Part shown: positions 1-7,842 of the stretch, piece by piece
How positions within the stretch are numbered: position 1 is the first letter of the stretch
Layout: each line of letters opens with the position of its first letter
Virus record (IMG/VR): IMGVR_UViG_3300017741_000021
Coordinates: 1 to 36,576 of that record
Source of the DNA: a virus
Strand: one strand, 5' to 3'
DNA length: 36,576 nt
Program-made: the position numbers and the translations under genes
The notes under the pieces: generated by a model
Told to the model about the DNA's origin: nothing
The model's database searches: none
Seen by the model: the letters and a program-made list of their open reading frames with translations, nothing else

Positions 1-195
1 AGCACCTTGAACATGTAATGCTTTTAAAGGTGAGGTGCTTCCTACTCCAACTCTATTGTTTGATGCATCGACATGAAGAGTGTTTGTATCTACTGTTAAA
101 TCACTACCGATAGCTAAGCTTCCGCTTGAATCCAACGTAAGTATATCGGTTCCGTTTGGATATTGTATCTTTTTTATTCCAAGTGTACTCGTCAT
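1..195 (-). CDS. Tail-fibre-like protein, N-terminal part (runs off the window)
   Basis: Open reading frame starting at an ATG at 193-195 and running off the left edge, so only the first 65 residues are visible. It reads MTSTLGIKKIQYPNG, then Asp-Ser containing text, then DASNNRVGVGSTSPLKALHV. The last segment is a motif I associate with trimeric fibre proteins that carry a peptidase-S74/intramolecular-chaperone domain at their C-terminus, but that end is outside the window. Its start overlaps the stop of the upstream fibre gene by four bases (ATGA), so the two are probably translationally coupled. The role as a host-recognition fibre component is inferred from this motif and from the neighbours. 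Confidence 0.7.
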   Translation of the reverse strand, partial: MTSTLGIKKIQYPNGTDILTLDSSGSLAIGSDLTVDTNTLHVDASNNRVGVGSTSPLKALHVQGA

Positions 196-725
196 CCGGC
201 GATCTCCTGTAATATAATTTTAGTAACACCTTTAATAGTCAGAGTACCACCGATTTTTCTTGCATATTGCAATTTATAATTTACTGCTGAAGTTGTGCTT
301 GGCGAGTCAAGATGTGTTAAACCTACTCTAAATACATTCCAATAAGTATTTGCAGATCTTTCATCTTTTATCGTATATCCATTAGAATCCTCAAATGCTT
401 TTATGTCCGTGCTATCTCTTACAAATTTATAAGCCGCACCTACTTCAGTTGAAGCACTACTACCAAAAAAATAGTTACCAAACTCAAAATATATTAGAAT
501 TTTACTTGATGTTGAACTTGGTGTTATACTTAAATTAAATCCAGTATCGGCATATGATGTACTAGTACTCGAAACTGAAGATGTACTTTCACTATGTAAA
601 GTTTGTAAAATTCCTCCAGCCGGCACGAATCCTGCAGGAGTATGTCCAGCCGCTAAACTTACTGTTGTGCCAGAGCTTCCTTGAAGTGTATCAGTTTTTA
701 CCGTATTTACTCTTATATCACCCAT
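192..725 (-). CDS. Small tail-fibre/virion structural protein
   Basis: A 177-residue protein. The N-terminal part (MGDIRVNTVKTDTLQ, then a Gly/Ala/Pro-rich linker) resembles the N-terminal attachment region of marine phage fibre proteins. The C-terminal part from about residue 60 is a beta-rich globular segment ending YKLQYARKIGGTLTIKG and LQEIAG; the Leu-Gln-Glu-Ile ending is common in small phage receptor-binding domains. No enzyme motif is visible. It abuts the 128-residue gene upstream (the stop and start share base 725) and overlaps the partial fibre gene downstream by four bases, so all lie in one minus-strand fibre operon. The function, a distal fibre or receptor-binding piece, is inferred from composition and context. 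Confidence 0.6.
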   Translation of the reverse strand: MGDIRVNTVKTDTLQGSSGTTVSLAAGHTPAGFVPAGGILQTLHSESTSSVSSTSTSYADTGFNLSITPSSTSSKILIYFEFGNYFFGSSASTEVGAAYKFVRDSTDIKAFEDSNGYTIKDERSANTYWNVFRVGLTHLDSPSTTSAVNYKLQYARKIGGTLTIKGVTKIILQEIAG

Positions 726-1111
726 TATACCACCATCAATGTTCCATTAACTGTTATCGTTACACCCGAATCCACATTAAATGGACCTACTAATAATCCA
801 TTGCTGTTTGAATCGATGGTGTGACTTCTTGATAAATTCTTTGGATTAGTTCTCAAATCTGCTGCAATCTTTCCAGTAATTGTTGTCGTTGTTATAATTG
901 TATTTATACTGGCTGAGTCTGCAGCATCTTGTCGTAAAGCAATATAAGCAGAATCAACCTGAAACCCAATTGCCGAATCTATCATGCCCTGTGTCGCAGC
1001 AGAGTCAGTGCCAGCTGTCTGTCTTGCCTGAATATAATCAGAGTCAATAAGTCCCTTAACGTGACTATCCACTGAAGTATGTAAATTAAATGGTCTTATC
1101 TTTGTTGACAT
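725..1111 (-). CDS. Asp-Ser-rich fibre protein sharing a module with the 1766-residue fibre
   Basis: A 128-residue protein with eight Asp-Ser pairs. Residues about 20-60 (DSDYIQARQTAGTDSAATQG, then IDSAIGFQVDSAYI) match almost residue for residue a segment near the C-terminal third of the adjacent 1766-residue fibre. The rest is a short beta-rich tail ending in NGTLMVV. It abuts both neighbours: its ATG shares base 1111 with the stop of the large gene. The shared module suggests duplication or exchange between fibre subunits, or a common assembly interface. No catalytic motif is seen. The role is probably structural, as a fibre tip or connector, inferred from context. Confidence 0.6.
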   Translation of the reverse strand: MSTKIRPFNLHTSVDSHVKGLIDSDYIQARQTAGTDSAATQGMIDSAIGFQVDSAYIALRQDAADSASINTIITTTTITGKIAADLRTNPKNLSRSHTIDSNSNGLLVGPFNVDSGVTITVNGTLMVV

Positions 1112-4100
1112 TATGCCGGAGTCCTTATCGCTCTTAATTTAATACTGGTATTTGTTTTCGCTGGTGAAAACTTTAACCTAACGTTACCACTATTTATATC
1201 TGCATCAAACGTTCCTAAGTTAGAGTCAAGTAATACTTGTGCGTACGTAGTCATCGCAACATCAGAGTCATTATGAGTTAATAAAACTTCTTCAGCATGA
1301 TAACTTGAACTTCCATCGTGTTCTATTTGTGCAGTAAATTTTAATGTTCTATGATTTGCCGCTGCGTAAGTATATATAATTTGATTGGCACTTGATGATG
1401 TTAGATCAGAGTCAATTGATAGTACACCATTTAATTCTGCGGTTGATGCTTTAGCATGACTTACGACTTCAATAACATTCCCAGATGAGAAAGCTGAGTC
1501 AAATACAATTGATGTACCATTTGTTGCAGTAAAGTCTTTTCCTGTTACTAATCTTGAACCGTTAGCAAACACGTCAACCTTACCTACATCGTATGCTAGG
1601 GCTGTTCCTGCCGAATCAGCACCACTTACTGAGTCAGTAGTTGTACTTAAAGTGTAGACATATGACTTATGATCTCTTAATACTAAGTTTGCAGATTGTA
1701 ATAGGTGTGTTCTTGTCTCAATCTCACTTGCAGAATCTGGTGCAGAATCAAGTGTTAAATTAAGTCCTGATATGCTATAAGTATTAGTATGTTGTAATAC
1801 TCCATTTACAAATACCAGTACATCATCAGAATCAGCAGGTGCATTTGATAACGCAAATGTCTTTGTGGTGGCATCACCTGTAAAAGTATTTGCTTTAACG
1901 TTATTGATTATACCGGTTGATCCACTACCACCAGTTATTGTAATAGTTTTAGTAGCGCCTGATCCAGTTGCAGTGACATTTGAACCTACAAAGTTTAGTG
2001 TTGTGCCAGCAGTTGATAATGAACTACCTTCTTCTTGAACTGTAATTCCTACAGCAGATTGTCTTGCTTGTACATAAGCTGAGTCAACTTGAAATCCTAT
2101 AGAGGAATCAATCATCGCCTGTGTAGCTGCTGAATCTGTACCTGCAGCTGTTCGTGCCTGAACATAAGCCGAATCAACTAGTACTACCACGGCGGCAGAA
2201 TCGATGTTTCCACTTAATGCTGTTACTGATGCAAATGATAAATTACCGCTACCATCTGTTCTAATGACATGATTAGCTAAACCATCTGACTTTGGAAATC
2301 TTAATCCGCCAATTACTGCAGAATCTGCAATAATCTCACCAGTTACGTTTACACCAGAATCAGTAGTTTGTAACTTTGTGCCATTGTTAAACTTTAACTG
2401 AACACCACCATCTTCGACGAAAACCGCCATATTCTCTGTTCCAGCTGCGTTCTGTATATAAACGTCATGTCCTTTAATAACTAAATCGCCAGTGCCAGCT
2501 TCTTCAATATAAGAAGTGTTATTTGACGAGTTGTGTCTAATAACTAAATCACCACCAGTACCAAAACTTGCTTTGTGATCATCACCAAATTCGAGAGCTT
2601 TATCAGATTTATCAAATAATATACCACCAGCAGAATCAAATGCAACGTCTCCAGAAAATATAACACTATTAGCAAAGTTTGAATCAATCATTGCCTGAGT
2701 AGTAGCAGAATCTGTGCTTGCTGGAGTTCTTGCAATTATGTAAGCTGAGTCAACGAGACTTGTTACTCTTGCATCTGTATAATAAAGATTTGTTTGTTCC
2801 GGAACGTCTGCAGTACTAACTTGATTTGTACCTGTTCCAAAGTCAATATGAGTGTCATCAATACCATCAGCTTTCAGCGTAACTGCACCTGATGAGACAT
2901 CAAAGTGATCACTACTAAAAGATGCTATACCTTTATTAGATGTTGTTGCATCTTCACCTGAGATAGTACCACCTGAAACATCGATACCTTCACCAGCCGC
3001 AAGATAACTTGCCACTCTTGCATCAGTATAATATAAGTTACTACCACCTTCAGTTAAATTGTTAGTTGTAAACCCTGTTAAGTTACGTGTTCCAATTACG
3101 AGAGCATGACCCATATAACCATGAGCTGAACACTGATAATGTAATACTGGTGGTGTGGCTTCAGTTATTAAGATTCTTGCAAATGTTGCTGCAGTAGTAA
3201 CGTTAGTAGTATACTGCGTAGTTTTTGCTGCATCATAATAAAATCTAAATGGGTGACTTGACATGTCACTTGAACCTAGATTAAACTGATAAGTCCTTCC
3301 AATTTGTAATTGAATAACTGGTGATTGAGTTCCATCAATTACATAACCACTTGAACTACCAGACCCTTCATAAACATGGTCAGATGTTTTTGTTGCAACT
3401 GTTACTGTGAACTCAGCTGAGTCAATATGTTTGTTTCTTTCAATGGCCGTATTAGCAGAATCTTTTGCTAAGATGTAGTCACTATCAAAGTTATCAGCAG
3501 TGTAGACAGTTTCAACGTCTAAACTAAATGCGCCAGTACCCGAATTATATGATATGTCTCCACTCCCTGAAAACATTCCACGAATATTTGCAGAGTCAAT
3601 ATTAATCTCACCTGATGTAATACTTACACCTTTGTTTGCGGTAATATGAGCACGAACTTCAGAAGCACTTGGTCCTGTGTATGTCATTACACCTGAAGCT
3701 GAATCATATGTAAATGATCCGTCTCCACCAGCATCTATTGCAAGTAATGAAGCTTTAGCATCACTATCAGCACGAGCTGTTGTATAATAAAGATTAGTAG
3801 TACCTTCTGAAAGTTTGTCAGTCGAGGCCGAGTCTAAGTTCTTATCGAAATCAGAATCGCTTCTTGCAACAGTGTAATATAAGTTTGTTTGTTCTGGAAT
3901 ATCAGCAGTACTTACTTGATTTGTCCCAGTACCAAAATCGATATGCGTATCATCTATTCCGTCTGCTTTAATGCTTACGGCACCAGATGTTACAGAAAAA
4001 TGTTCGGTATTGAATGATGCAATACCTTTATTTGAAGTCGTAGCATCTTCTCCTGATATAGCGCCTGAAGATATATCAATACCTTCTCCGGCTGAGAAGT

Positions 4101-6411
4101 GTGCCCTTACTTCACTTGCACTCGGACCTGTATAAGTCATTACTCCTGATGAAGAGTCATAAGTAAAAGAACCATCTCCTCCCGCATCAATTGCCAGTAA
4201 TGATGCTTTAGCATCGCTATCGGCACGTGCAGTAGTATAATATAAGTTATTTCCTTCACTTAAGTTACTTGTTGACTTAGTTCCTAATGCAGAGTCAAAG
4301 TCTGAGTCAAAGCCAAGATACTGACCTTGAAACGGTTTATTAAATACGAATTTGTCGCCTGATGCAGCATAGGTTAATGAAGCACTTGCACCATTAATTG
4401 TAATACCAGCTCCATCGGCAGCTGCAGCGTTTGCAGCAGAATCTGCTAGTACTATATTCTTATCATTTATACTTACGGTAGTAGAATTAATGACTGTTTG
4501 TGTGCCTTCAACTTGTAAATTACCAAGTATCTGAACAGTACCAGTGTTGTCTCCTACGGCCGCAGGATCAATAACAAAGTTTGCGGGCCCTCTTACGGAA
4601 TTGAATGTTACGTTATCTCCTGTTCCAACAGGCTGACCAATTGATATAACACCTGAACTTGAATCATATGTTACACCAGTTCCACCAAGTAAGGCAGCTT
4701 TTGCATCGCTATCAGCTCTTGCTGTAGTATAATATAAATTGTTAGAACCTTCACTTAAATCGTTTGTAGTGCCAGAATCCATAGCAACATTAAAGTCACT
4801 ATCAAAGTTTGCTTTAGTATAAACATCTTCAACATCAAAGCTAAAGACACCTGTTGTGGCATTATAACTTAAATCACCTGAAGCTGAAACATAACCTCTT
4901 ATAGTTTGTCTATATAAGCTAGCAAGTTCAGATGAGTCTATTCTGATAACACCTGAAGATAATCCTATACCATCACCACCAGTAAAATGAGCTCGTGTTT
5001 CTGCTGGACTTGGCCCAGTGTAAGTCATGACTCCAGTAGCAGAATCATAAGTGAATGAACCATCACCTCCGGCATCAACTCCTAATAGAGCTCGCTTTGC
5101 ATCAGAGTCCGCTCTTGCTGTTGTATAATAAAGATTATTACCTTCAGCTAATCCTGTAGTTGTTATTGTTGTAAATGCGCCACCTACATCTAAGTCTCCA
5201 ATTATTGTTGCTGAATCACCGCGTATACTACCTGTGACAGTTATTCCTGAATCAGTAGTATTAAATTTTTGAGAACCTTTATGATATAATCTAACTTCTT
5301 TAGAATTACCATGAGCAACAATATAATTAGTTACTTGCTGATTTGTTCCATTGTCAGTTTTAATTATAACATCACCACCATTAGAGCGGTTTTGAATAGT
5401 TATGTCTCTATTATCATCATTATCATCATCTGTATTTTCTATATTCAAAGCGCCATCTGTGTTTCGAATATATGAAATAACATTACTAGTAAATAATTGT
5501 AACTTACCTGGATTATCGTTACCAATTGCTAGCCTACCACCTTGTGTAAGAGTATAAGGAACTCTTAGATCTTTTATATTTGCACTATCTGCAGTAACTA
5601 TACCGAATGTAGGATTATCAGTTGTACCTAGAGCTTGAGGTAGACTAAAATCTCCAGTAGAACTATTATAATTTAAAGTATTACTTGCTGATAGATAGCC
5701 TCGTATATCTTGTTTGAAGTTTGCTTCTAATTCTGAAGAGTCAATGCTTAATGTATTCGTGGCATTATTGTAAGTTAAACCTACACCTTCGAGAACAGCA
5801 CTGTCGAGCGTTACGTTAAAATCAGAATCAAAGTTTGCTTTTGTATAAACTTGTTCTACGTCAAACTGAAATACACCAGTACTGGCATTATATGAAAGAT
5901 CACCGCCACTAGCAAACATATTTCTAATTTGTTGTATAGAACCTTGTAAGTCAATATTTACTGGAGAACCGGTGCTGTCTTTAATACTAAAATCACCACC
6001 AGAATCTTTGAGGTTTATATTACCTAAGTGTATTGTTGTACCACTTAAAAATAAATCTTTCCATTTTTTATCACTATCACCTAAATTGTATGCACTATCT
6101 GCACCAGGCAATAAACTTCCATGTGATGTAAGACCTGTTATAACTGGAGTTGAACTTGAGTCAATTTGAATTAAGAGCTTATCATTACCAGGTGTATAGA
6201 ATTTTTCTAATCCATTAGCAACATTAAAATCAAAGTTTTTAAATGCTTGCTCATTCGAATCATATACTAGTATTTGACCATCAGATTTGGTTGAAACTTT
6301 AAAATCAGTAAATTGATCGATTGATAAACCACTAACTGCTGTAGATATTGGAGTACCAACAACAATCTTTTTAACAAAAGTGTTTTGGCCTGTTGTGACT
6401 TTAATTGCCAT
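1111..6411 (-). CDS. Giant repetitive tail-fibre/adhesin protein (1766 residues)
   Basis: By far the largest fibre gene. It is built from imperfect repeats: NNLYYTTARADSDAK, GGDGSFTYDSATGVMTYTGP, the pair ISGEDATTSNKGIASF to GTGTNQVSTAD, SYNxxTGVFxFDVExVYT, and DSAYVQAR modules. About 52 Asp-Ser dipeptides are present by my count, 24 of them Asp-Ser-Ala. A cupredoxin-like domain lies at roughly residues 1005-1105. The C-terminal part has a VFVNGVLQHTNTYS segment typical of phage fibre end domains. The start is ATG, eight bases after the stop of the upstream 133-residue gene, which probably supplies its promoter and may be its attachment protein. It is likely a long trimeric fibre that contacts the host surface; this is inferred from repeat type and position. 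Confidence 0.75.
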   Translation of the reverse strand: MAIKVTTGQNTFVKKIVVGTPISTAVSGLSIDQFTDFKVSTKSDGQILVYDSNEQAFKNFDFNVANGLEKFYTPGNDKLLIQIDSSSTPVITGLTSHGSLLPGADSAYNLGDSDKKWKDLFLSGTTIHLGNINLKDSGGDFSIKDSTGSPVNIDLQGSIQQIRNMFASGGDLSYNASTGVFQFDVEQVYTKANFDSDFNVTLDSAVLEGVGLTYNNATNTLSIDSSELEANFKQDIRGYLSASNTLNYNSSTGDFSLPQALGTTDNPTFGIVTADSANIKDLRVPYTLTQGGRLAIGNDNPGKLQLFTSNVISYIRNTDGALNIENTDDDNDDNRDITIQNRSNGGDVIIKTDNGTNQQVTNYIVAHGNSKEVRLYHKGSQKFNTTDSGITVTGSIRGDSATIIGDLDVGGAFTTITTTGLAEGNNLYYTTARADSDAKRALLGVDAGGDGSFTYDSATGVMTYTGPSPAETRAHFTGGDGIGLSSGVIRIDSSELASLYRQTIRGYVSASGDLSYNATTGVFSFDVEDVYTKANFDSDFNVAMDSGTTNDLSEGSNNLYYTTARADSDAKAALLGGTGVTYDSSSGVISIGQPVGTGDNVTFNSVRGPANFVIDPAAVGDNTGTVQILGNLQVEGTQTVINSTTVSINDKNIVLADSAANAAAADGAGITINGASASLTYAASGDKFVFNKPFQGQYLGFDSDFDSALGTKSTSNLSEGNNLYYTTARADSDAKASLLAIDAGGDGSFTYDSSSGVMTYTGPSASEVRAHFSAGEGIDISSGAISGEDATTSNKGIASFNTEHFSVTSGAVSIKADGIDDTHIDFGTGTNQVSTADIPEQTNLYYTVARSDSDFDKNLDSASTDKLSEGTTNLYYTTARADSDAKASLLAIDAGGDGSFTYDSASGVMTYTGPSASEVRAHITANKGVSITSGEINIDSANIRGMFSGSGDISYNSGTGAFSLDVETVYTADNFDSDYILAKDSANTAIERNKHIDSAEFTVTVATKTSDHVYEGSGSSSGYVIDGTQSPVIQLQIGRTYQFNLGSSDMSSHPFRFYYDAAKTTQYTTNVTTAATFARILITEATPPVLHYQCSAHGYMGHALVIGTRNLTGFTTNNLTEGGSNLYYTDARVASYLAAGEGIDVSGGTISGEDATTSNKGIASFSSDHFDVSSGAVTLKADGIDDTHIDFGTGTNQVSTADVPEQTNLYYTDARVTSLVDSAYIIARTPASTDSATTQAMIDSNFANSVIFSGDVAFDSAGGILFDKSDKALEFGDDHKASFGTGGDLVIRHNSSNNTSYIEEAGTGDLVIKGHDVYIQNAAGTENMAVFVEDGGVQLKFNNGTKLQTTDSGVNVTGEIIADSAVIGGLRFPKSDGLANHVIRTDGSGNLSFASVTALSGNIDSAAVVVLVDSAYVQARTAAGTDSAATQAMIDSSIGFQVDSAYVQARQSAVGITVQEEGSSLSTAGTTLNFVGSNVTATGSGATKTITITGGSGSTGIINNVKANTFTGDATTKTFALSNAPADSDDVLVFVNGVLQHTNTYSISGLNLTLDSAPDSASEIETRTHLLQSANLVLRDHKSYVYTLSTTTDSVSGADSAGTALAYDVGKVDVFANGSRLVTGKDFTATNGTSIVFDSAFSSGNVIEVVSHAKASTAELNGVLSIDSDLTSSSANQIIYTYAAANHRTLKFTAQIEHDGSSSYHAEEVLLTHNDSDVAMTTYAQVLLDSNLGTFDADINSGNVRLKFSPAKTNTSIKLRAIRTPA
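2777..2996 (-). repeat. Fibre repeat A, copy 1 (pairs with 3871-4096)
   Basis: Encodes ISGEDATTSNKGIASF, then KADGIDDTHIDFGTGTNQVS and PEQTNLYYT. The same protein text recurs at 3871-4096 in the same gene. The two copies differ at many third codon positions (for example ggaacgtctgcagtactaac against ggaatatcagcagtacttac) while the protein stays nearly identical. This points to an old duplication held by protein-level selection. Boundaries were set by eye. Confidence 0.75.
3090..3400 (-). other. Cupredoxin-like (blue copper) domain inside the fibre gene
   Basis: A roughly 100-residue non-repetitive insert between DSAEFTVTVATKTSDHVYEG and VIGTRNLTGFTTNNL. It shows the order of a type-1 copper domain: YVIDGTQSPVIQLQIGRTY (paired beta strands), SHPFRFYYDA with the first His (codon near 3253-3255), then a 41-residue interval to HYQCSAHGYMGHA with Cys, His three residues later and Met six residues after the Cys. 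In plastocyanin-type proteins the ligands are His, Cys, His and Met in this order. Here the Cys-to-Met loop is short. Copper binding is an inference; the fold may be kept only for structure or adhesion. Confidence 0.55.
3646..3805 (-). repeat. Fibre repeat B, copy 1 (others near 4106-4255 and 4988-5145)
   Basis: Encodes NLYYTTARADSDAK, then LLAIDAGGDGSFTYDS and GVMTYTGPSASEVRAH. Near-identical protein units lie at about 4106-4255 and, with changes such as ALLGVDAGGDGSF, at about 4988-5145. A shorter fourth copy of the first half lies near 4690-4745. Codons differ between copies: the Ser in ARADSDAK is AGT, AGC or TCT depending on copy. Confidence 0.7.
3871..4096 (-). repeat. Fibre repeat A, copy 2 (pairs with 2777-2996)
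   Basis: Second copy of the GEDATTSNKGIASF to PEQTNLYYT unit within the 1766-residue fibre gene. Between the repeats the HFxVxSGAV segment varies most (DVSSGAVTL against SVTSGAVSI). Boundaries were set by eye. Confidence 0.75.
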
Positions 6412-6418
6412 TAATACC

Positions 6419-6820
6419 TCACTTAGTTACTGAAGGAGTGACTTGAATTCGACCTTCAAGTACTCGTTCGACGATTGTATCAGAAGTTGCACTATCAACA
6501 TGAGATAATTCTATATCGTACACGTGCCGTCCTGCTTTTAATGCATTAGTTTGTACATTGGTGAGAGATAATGTAGCTATTCCAGCAGAAGCATTAGTAA
6601 TCTGCGTAGCGAATGATGTAGTTTCTGAACTGTCGCTATTGAATGTTTTTTTAATTTTAGATGTTATTGTATGGCCCAACAGGTTTTTTGCTGCGCCGTT
6701 AGCATCTACTAAATGAAGTTCTATAGAGGTATTAGTACCTTGATCAAAGGTAAATTCTTGATATTGGGCCATGAAATACTCCAGTTGATTTCTTTGTCGG
6801 ACGGTTACCGCCCCTGCCAT
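6419..6820 (-). CDS. Baseplate upper-protein-like (BppU-type N-domain) fibre attachment protein
   Basis: A 133-residue protein: MAGAVTVRQRNQLEY, then a beta-sandwich-like pattern (SIELHLVDANGAAKNLLGHT, ITNASAGIATLSLTN, ALKAGRHVYDIELSH, ERVLEGRIQVTPSVT). This alternation of a polar/ligand half and a GxxxYDIEL half resembles the Ig-like N-terminal domains of phage baseplate upper proteins that join receptor-binding fibres to the baseplate. It directly precedes the 1766-residue fibre on the same strand, eight bases away, which fits an adaptor role. A perfect late-promoter box lies six bases before its ATG and no Shine-Dalgarno site is visible. The family assignment rests on pattern only. Confidence 0.55.
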   Translation of the reverse strand: MAGAVTVRQRNQLEYFMAQYQEFTFDQGTNTSIELHLVDANGAAKNLLGHTITSKIKKTFNSDSSETTSFATQITNASAGIATLSLTNVQTNALKAGRHVYDIELSHVDSATSDTIVERVLEGRIQVTPSVTK

Positions 6821-6826
6821 TTAAAC

Positions 6827-6834
6827 TATTTATA
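6827..6834 (-). promoter_or_regulatory. T4-type late promoter box TATAAATA
   Basis: The plus strand reads TATTTATA, which is TATAAATA on the minus strand, six bases before the ATG of the 133-residue fibre adaptor gene. With T4 late-promoter spacing, transcription would begin at about the start codon. It drives the fibre operon leftwards and lies back to back with the plus-strand box at 6857-6864. Confidence 0.7.
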
Positions 6835-6856
6835 CAAAAAAGGTTTTATAGAGTAA

Positions 6857-6864
6857 TATAAATA
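6857..6864 (+). promoter_or_regulatory. T4-type late promoter box TATAAATA before the enzyme cassette
   Basis: Perfect TATAAATA on the plus strand, five bases before the ATG at 6870 of the first cassette gene. No Shine-Dalgarno sequence lies between. It suggests the reversed enzyme cassette is expressed late, with the virion genes, and that its first message is leaderless or nearly so. Confidence 0.7.
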
Positions 6865-6869
6865 CATTT

Positions 6870-7139
6870 ATGTTAAAACCAAAATGCCACACAGGTAAAG
6901 GAATCGCGTATGTTTCTTCAGGCCATTTATTACCATGCTGTTGGTGTGATAGTCTGCACCCAAAACCAAAAGAAGAATTTGTTAAACTCGGTTTTTTCTT
7001 TGAAGATTTAAAACTTGAAAATAACGACACCATCGAAGATATATTATTATCTGATGTGTGGATTGATTTTCATAAAAAACTTATAGAAACACCAGAAGAA
7101 GCAACGTGGGTTTGCAAGAAAAACTGTAGTGATGATTAA
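6870..7139 (+). CDS. SPASM-like iron-sulfur domain protein, stand-alone
   Basis: An 89-residue protein rich in placed cysteines: Cys6, then GKGIAYVSSGHLLPCCWC (Cys23, Cys24, Cys26), and Cys82 and Cys86 at the end (VCKKNC). The order, a short beta hairpin GxxxxPCC followed by a distant CxxxC, is that of SPASM/twitch auxiliary iron-sulfur domains, which normally form the C-terminus of radical SAM maturases. Here the domain is a separate gene that overlaps the start of the radical SAM gene by eight bases, and it comes first. Residues 45-80 are acidic and helical. I infer that it binds an auxiliary cluster and works with the next protein. A stand-alone Zn-binding protein is an alternative. Confidence 0.55.
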   Translation: MLKPKCHTGKGIAYVSSGHLLPCCWCDSLHPKPKEEFVKLGFFFEDLKLENNDTIEDILLSDVWIDFHKKLIETPEEATWVCKKNCSDD

Positions 7140-7842
7140 TTTTAATAAATTCTATAAATCATATATAAAAATTCAAAGAAAAGCTTACTTTAATATAGAA
7201 ACTACATCTAGATGTAGATTACAATGTCCTTTTTGCCAAAGACAAAGAAAAGGCGGTAAAGAGAAAGTTAAACAAGCCGGTGAAATGTCATATCAAGATA
7301 TGAGAAAAATTTATAATTTTACTGATAATATAAATTTTTGCGGTCAAATTAGTGATCCAATCTATCATACAGATTTTTTAAAAATACTAGAAATAAAGAA
7401 AAACGAATATCCAAATAAAAAAATGGATATAAGAACAAATGGATCAGGCAAAAAATTAGATTGGTGGAATAAAGCGTATGATCTTTCTGATGAAACAACT
7501 AATTGGATATTCGGTCTTGACGGAGCAAGTCAAGAGACCGCAAACCTATATCGCATAGGCACAAATTTTAATCAAATTTTTAAAGTTATGCAAATTGGAG
7601 CAAAAAGAAACATACCTATACAATGGCAATTTATTTTATTTGAGCACAACGAACATGAACTTAACCTAGCTAAAAAACTTTGTAATGAAAACGGAATAAT
7701 TTTAAATATTATTTACTCTAATAGATGGCCAAAAGAAAAAATGCATCTTGGAATAAATAAGTCATATGTTCAAATAGAAGAACAAACTAAAAACCAGAAA
7801 GTACCAGTACAAAAATATGCAAAAAGATATTTTAACAAATAG
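7132..7842 (+). CDS. Radical SAM enzyme
   Basis: A 236-residue protein with the cluster motif CRLQCPFC (Cys28, Cys32, Cys35, counted from the ATG at 7132), preceded by a first beta strand YFNIETTSR. It is followed by NFCGQISDPIYH (the position of the usual GGEP strand), IRTNGSG and FGLDGASQETANLYR, all typical of the partial TIM barrel of SPASM-group radical SAM enzymes. The chain ends where those enzymes would continue into the SPASM domain, which is supplied by the upstream gene. The substrate cannot be read from sequence. A GTG at 7129 is an alternative start; ATG at 7132 is preferred. The stop overlaps the next gene by 26 bases. Confidence 0.8.
   Translation: MINFNKFYKSYIKIQRKAYFNIETTSRCRLQCPFCQRQRKGGKEKVKQAGEMSYQDMRKIYNFTDNINFCGQISDPIYHTDFLKILEIKKNEYPNKKMDIRTNGSGKKLDWWNKAYDLSDETTNWIFGLDGASQETANLYRIGTNFNQIFKVMQIGAKRNIPIQWQFILFEHNEHELNLAKKLCNENGIILNIIYSNRWPKEKMHLGINKSYVQIEEQTKNQKVPVQKYAKRYFNK

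Noticed and set aside
725-6411. GANTC sites (the CcrM methylation sequence of alphaproteobacteria) seemed very dense in the fibre genes.
   Set aside because: Asp-Ser written as GAY TCN creates GANTC automatically. In several repeat copies the same Ser is coded AGT or AGC, which removes the site while the protein is unchanged, so selection acts on the dipeptide and not on the DNA site.
725-6411. Asp-Ser-Ala as the Bacteroidetes periplasmic O-glycosylation sequon.
   Set aside because: That sequon accepts Thr as well as Ser, and Asp-Thr is not enriched here; the modification also takes place in the periplasm, where cytoplasmic virion proteins would not meet it. It is kept only as a general modification hypothesis.
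6821-6869. A tRNA, attachment site or integration remnant at the left edge of the reversed enzyme cassette.
   Set aside because: The 49-base gap holds two divergent late promoter boxes and nothing resembling a tRNA or direct repeat; the right edge at 10318-10326 is a coding overlap with no matching repeat.
6830-7033. A minus-strand open frame opposite the SPASM-like gene.
   Set aside because: It runs antisense to a gene with a well-spaced cysteine pattern and own promoter, and its translation is low-complexity Ser/Lys and hydrophobic text with no family resemblance.
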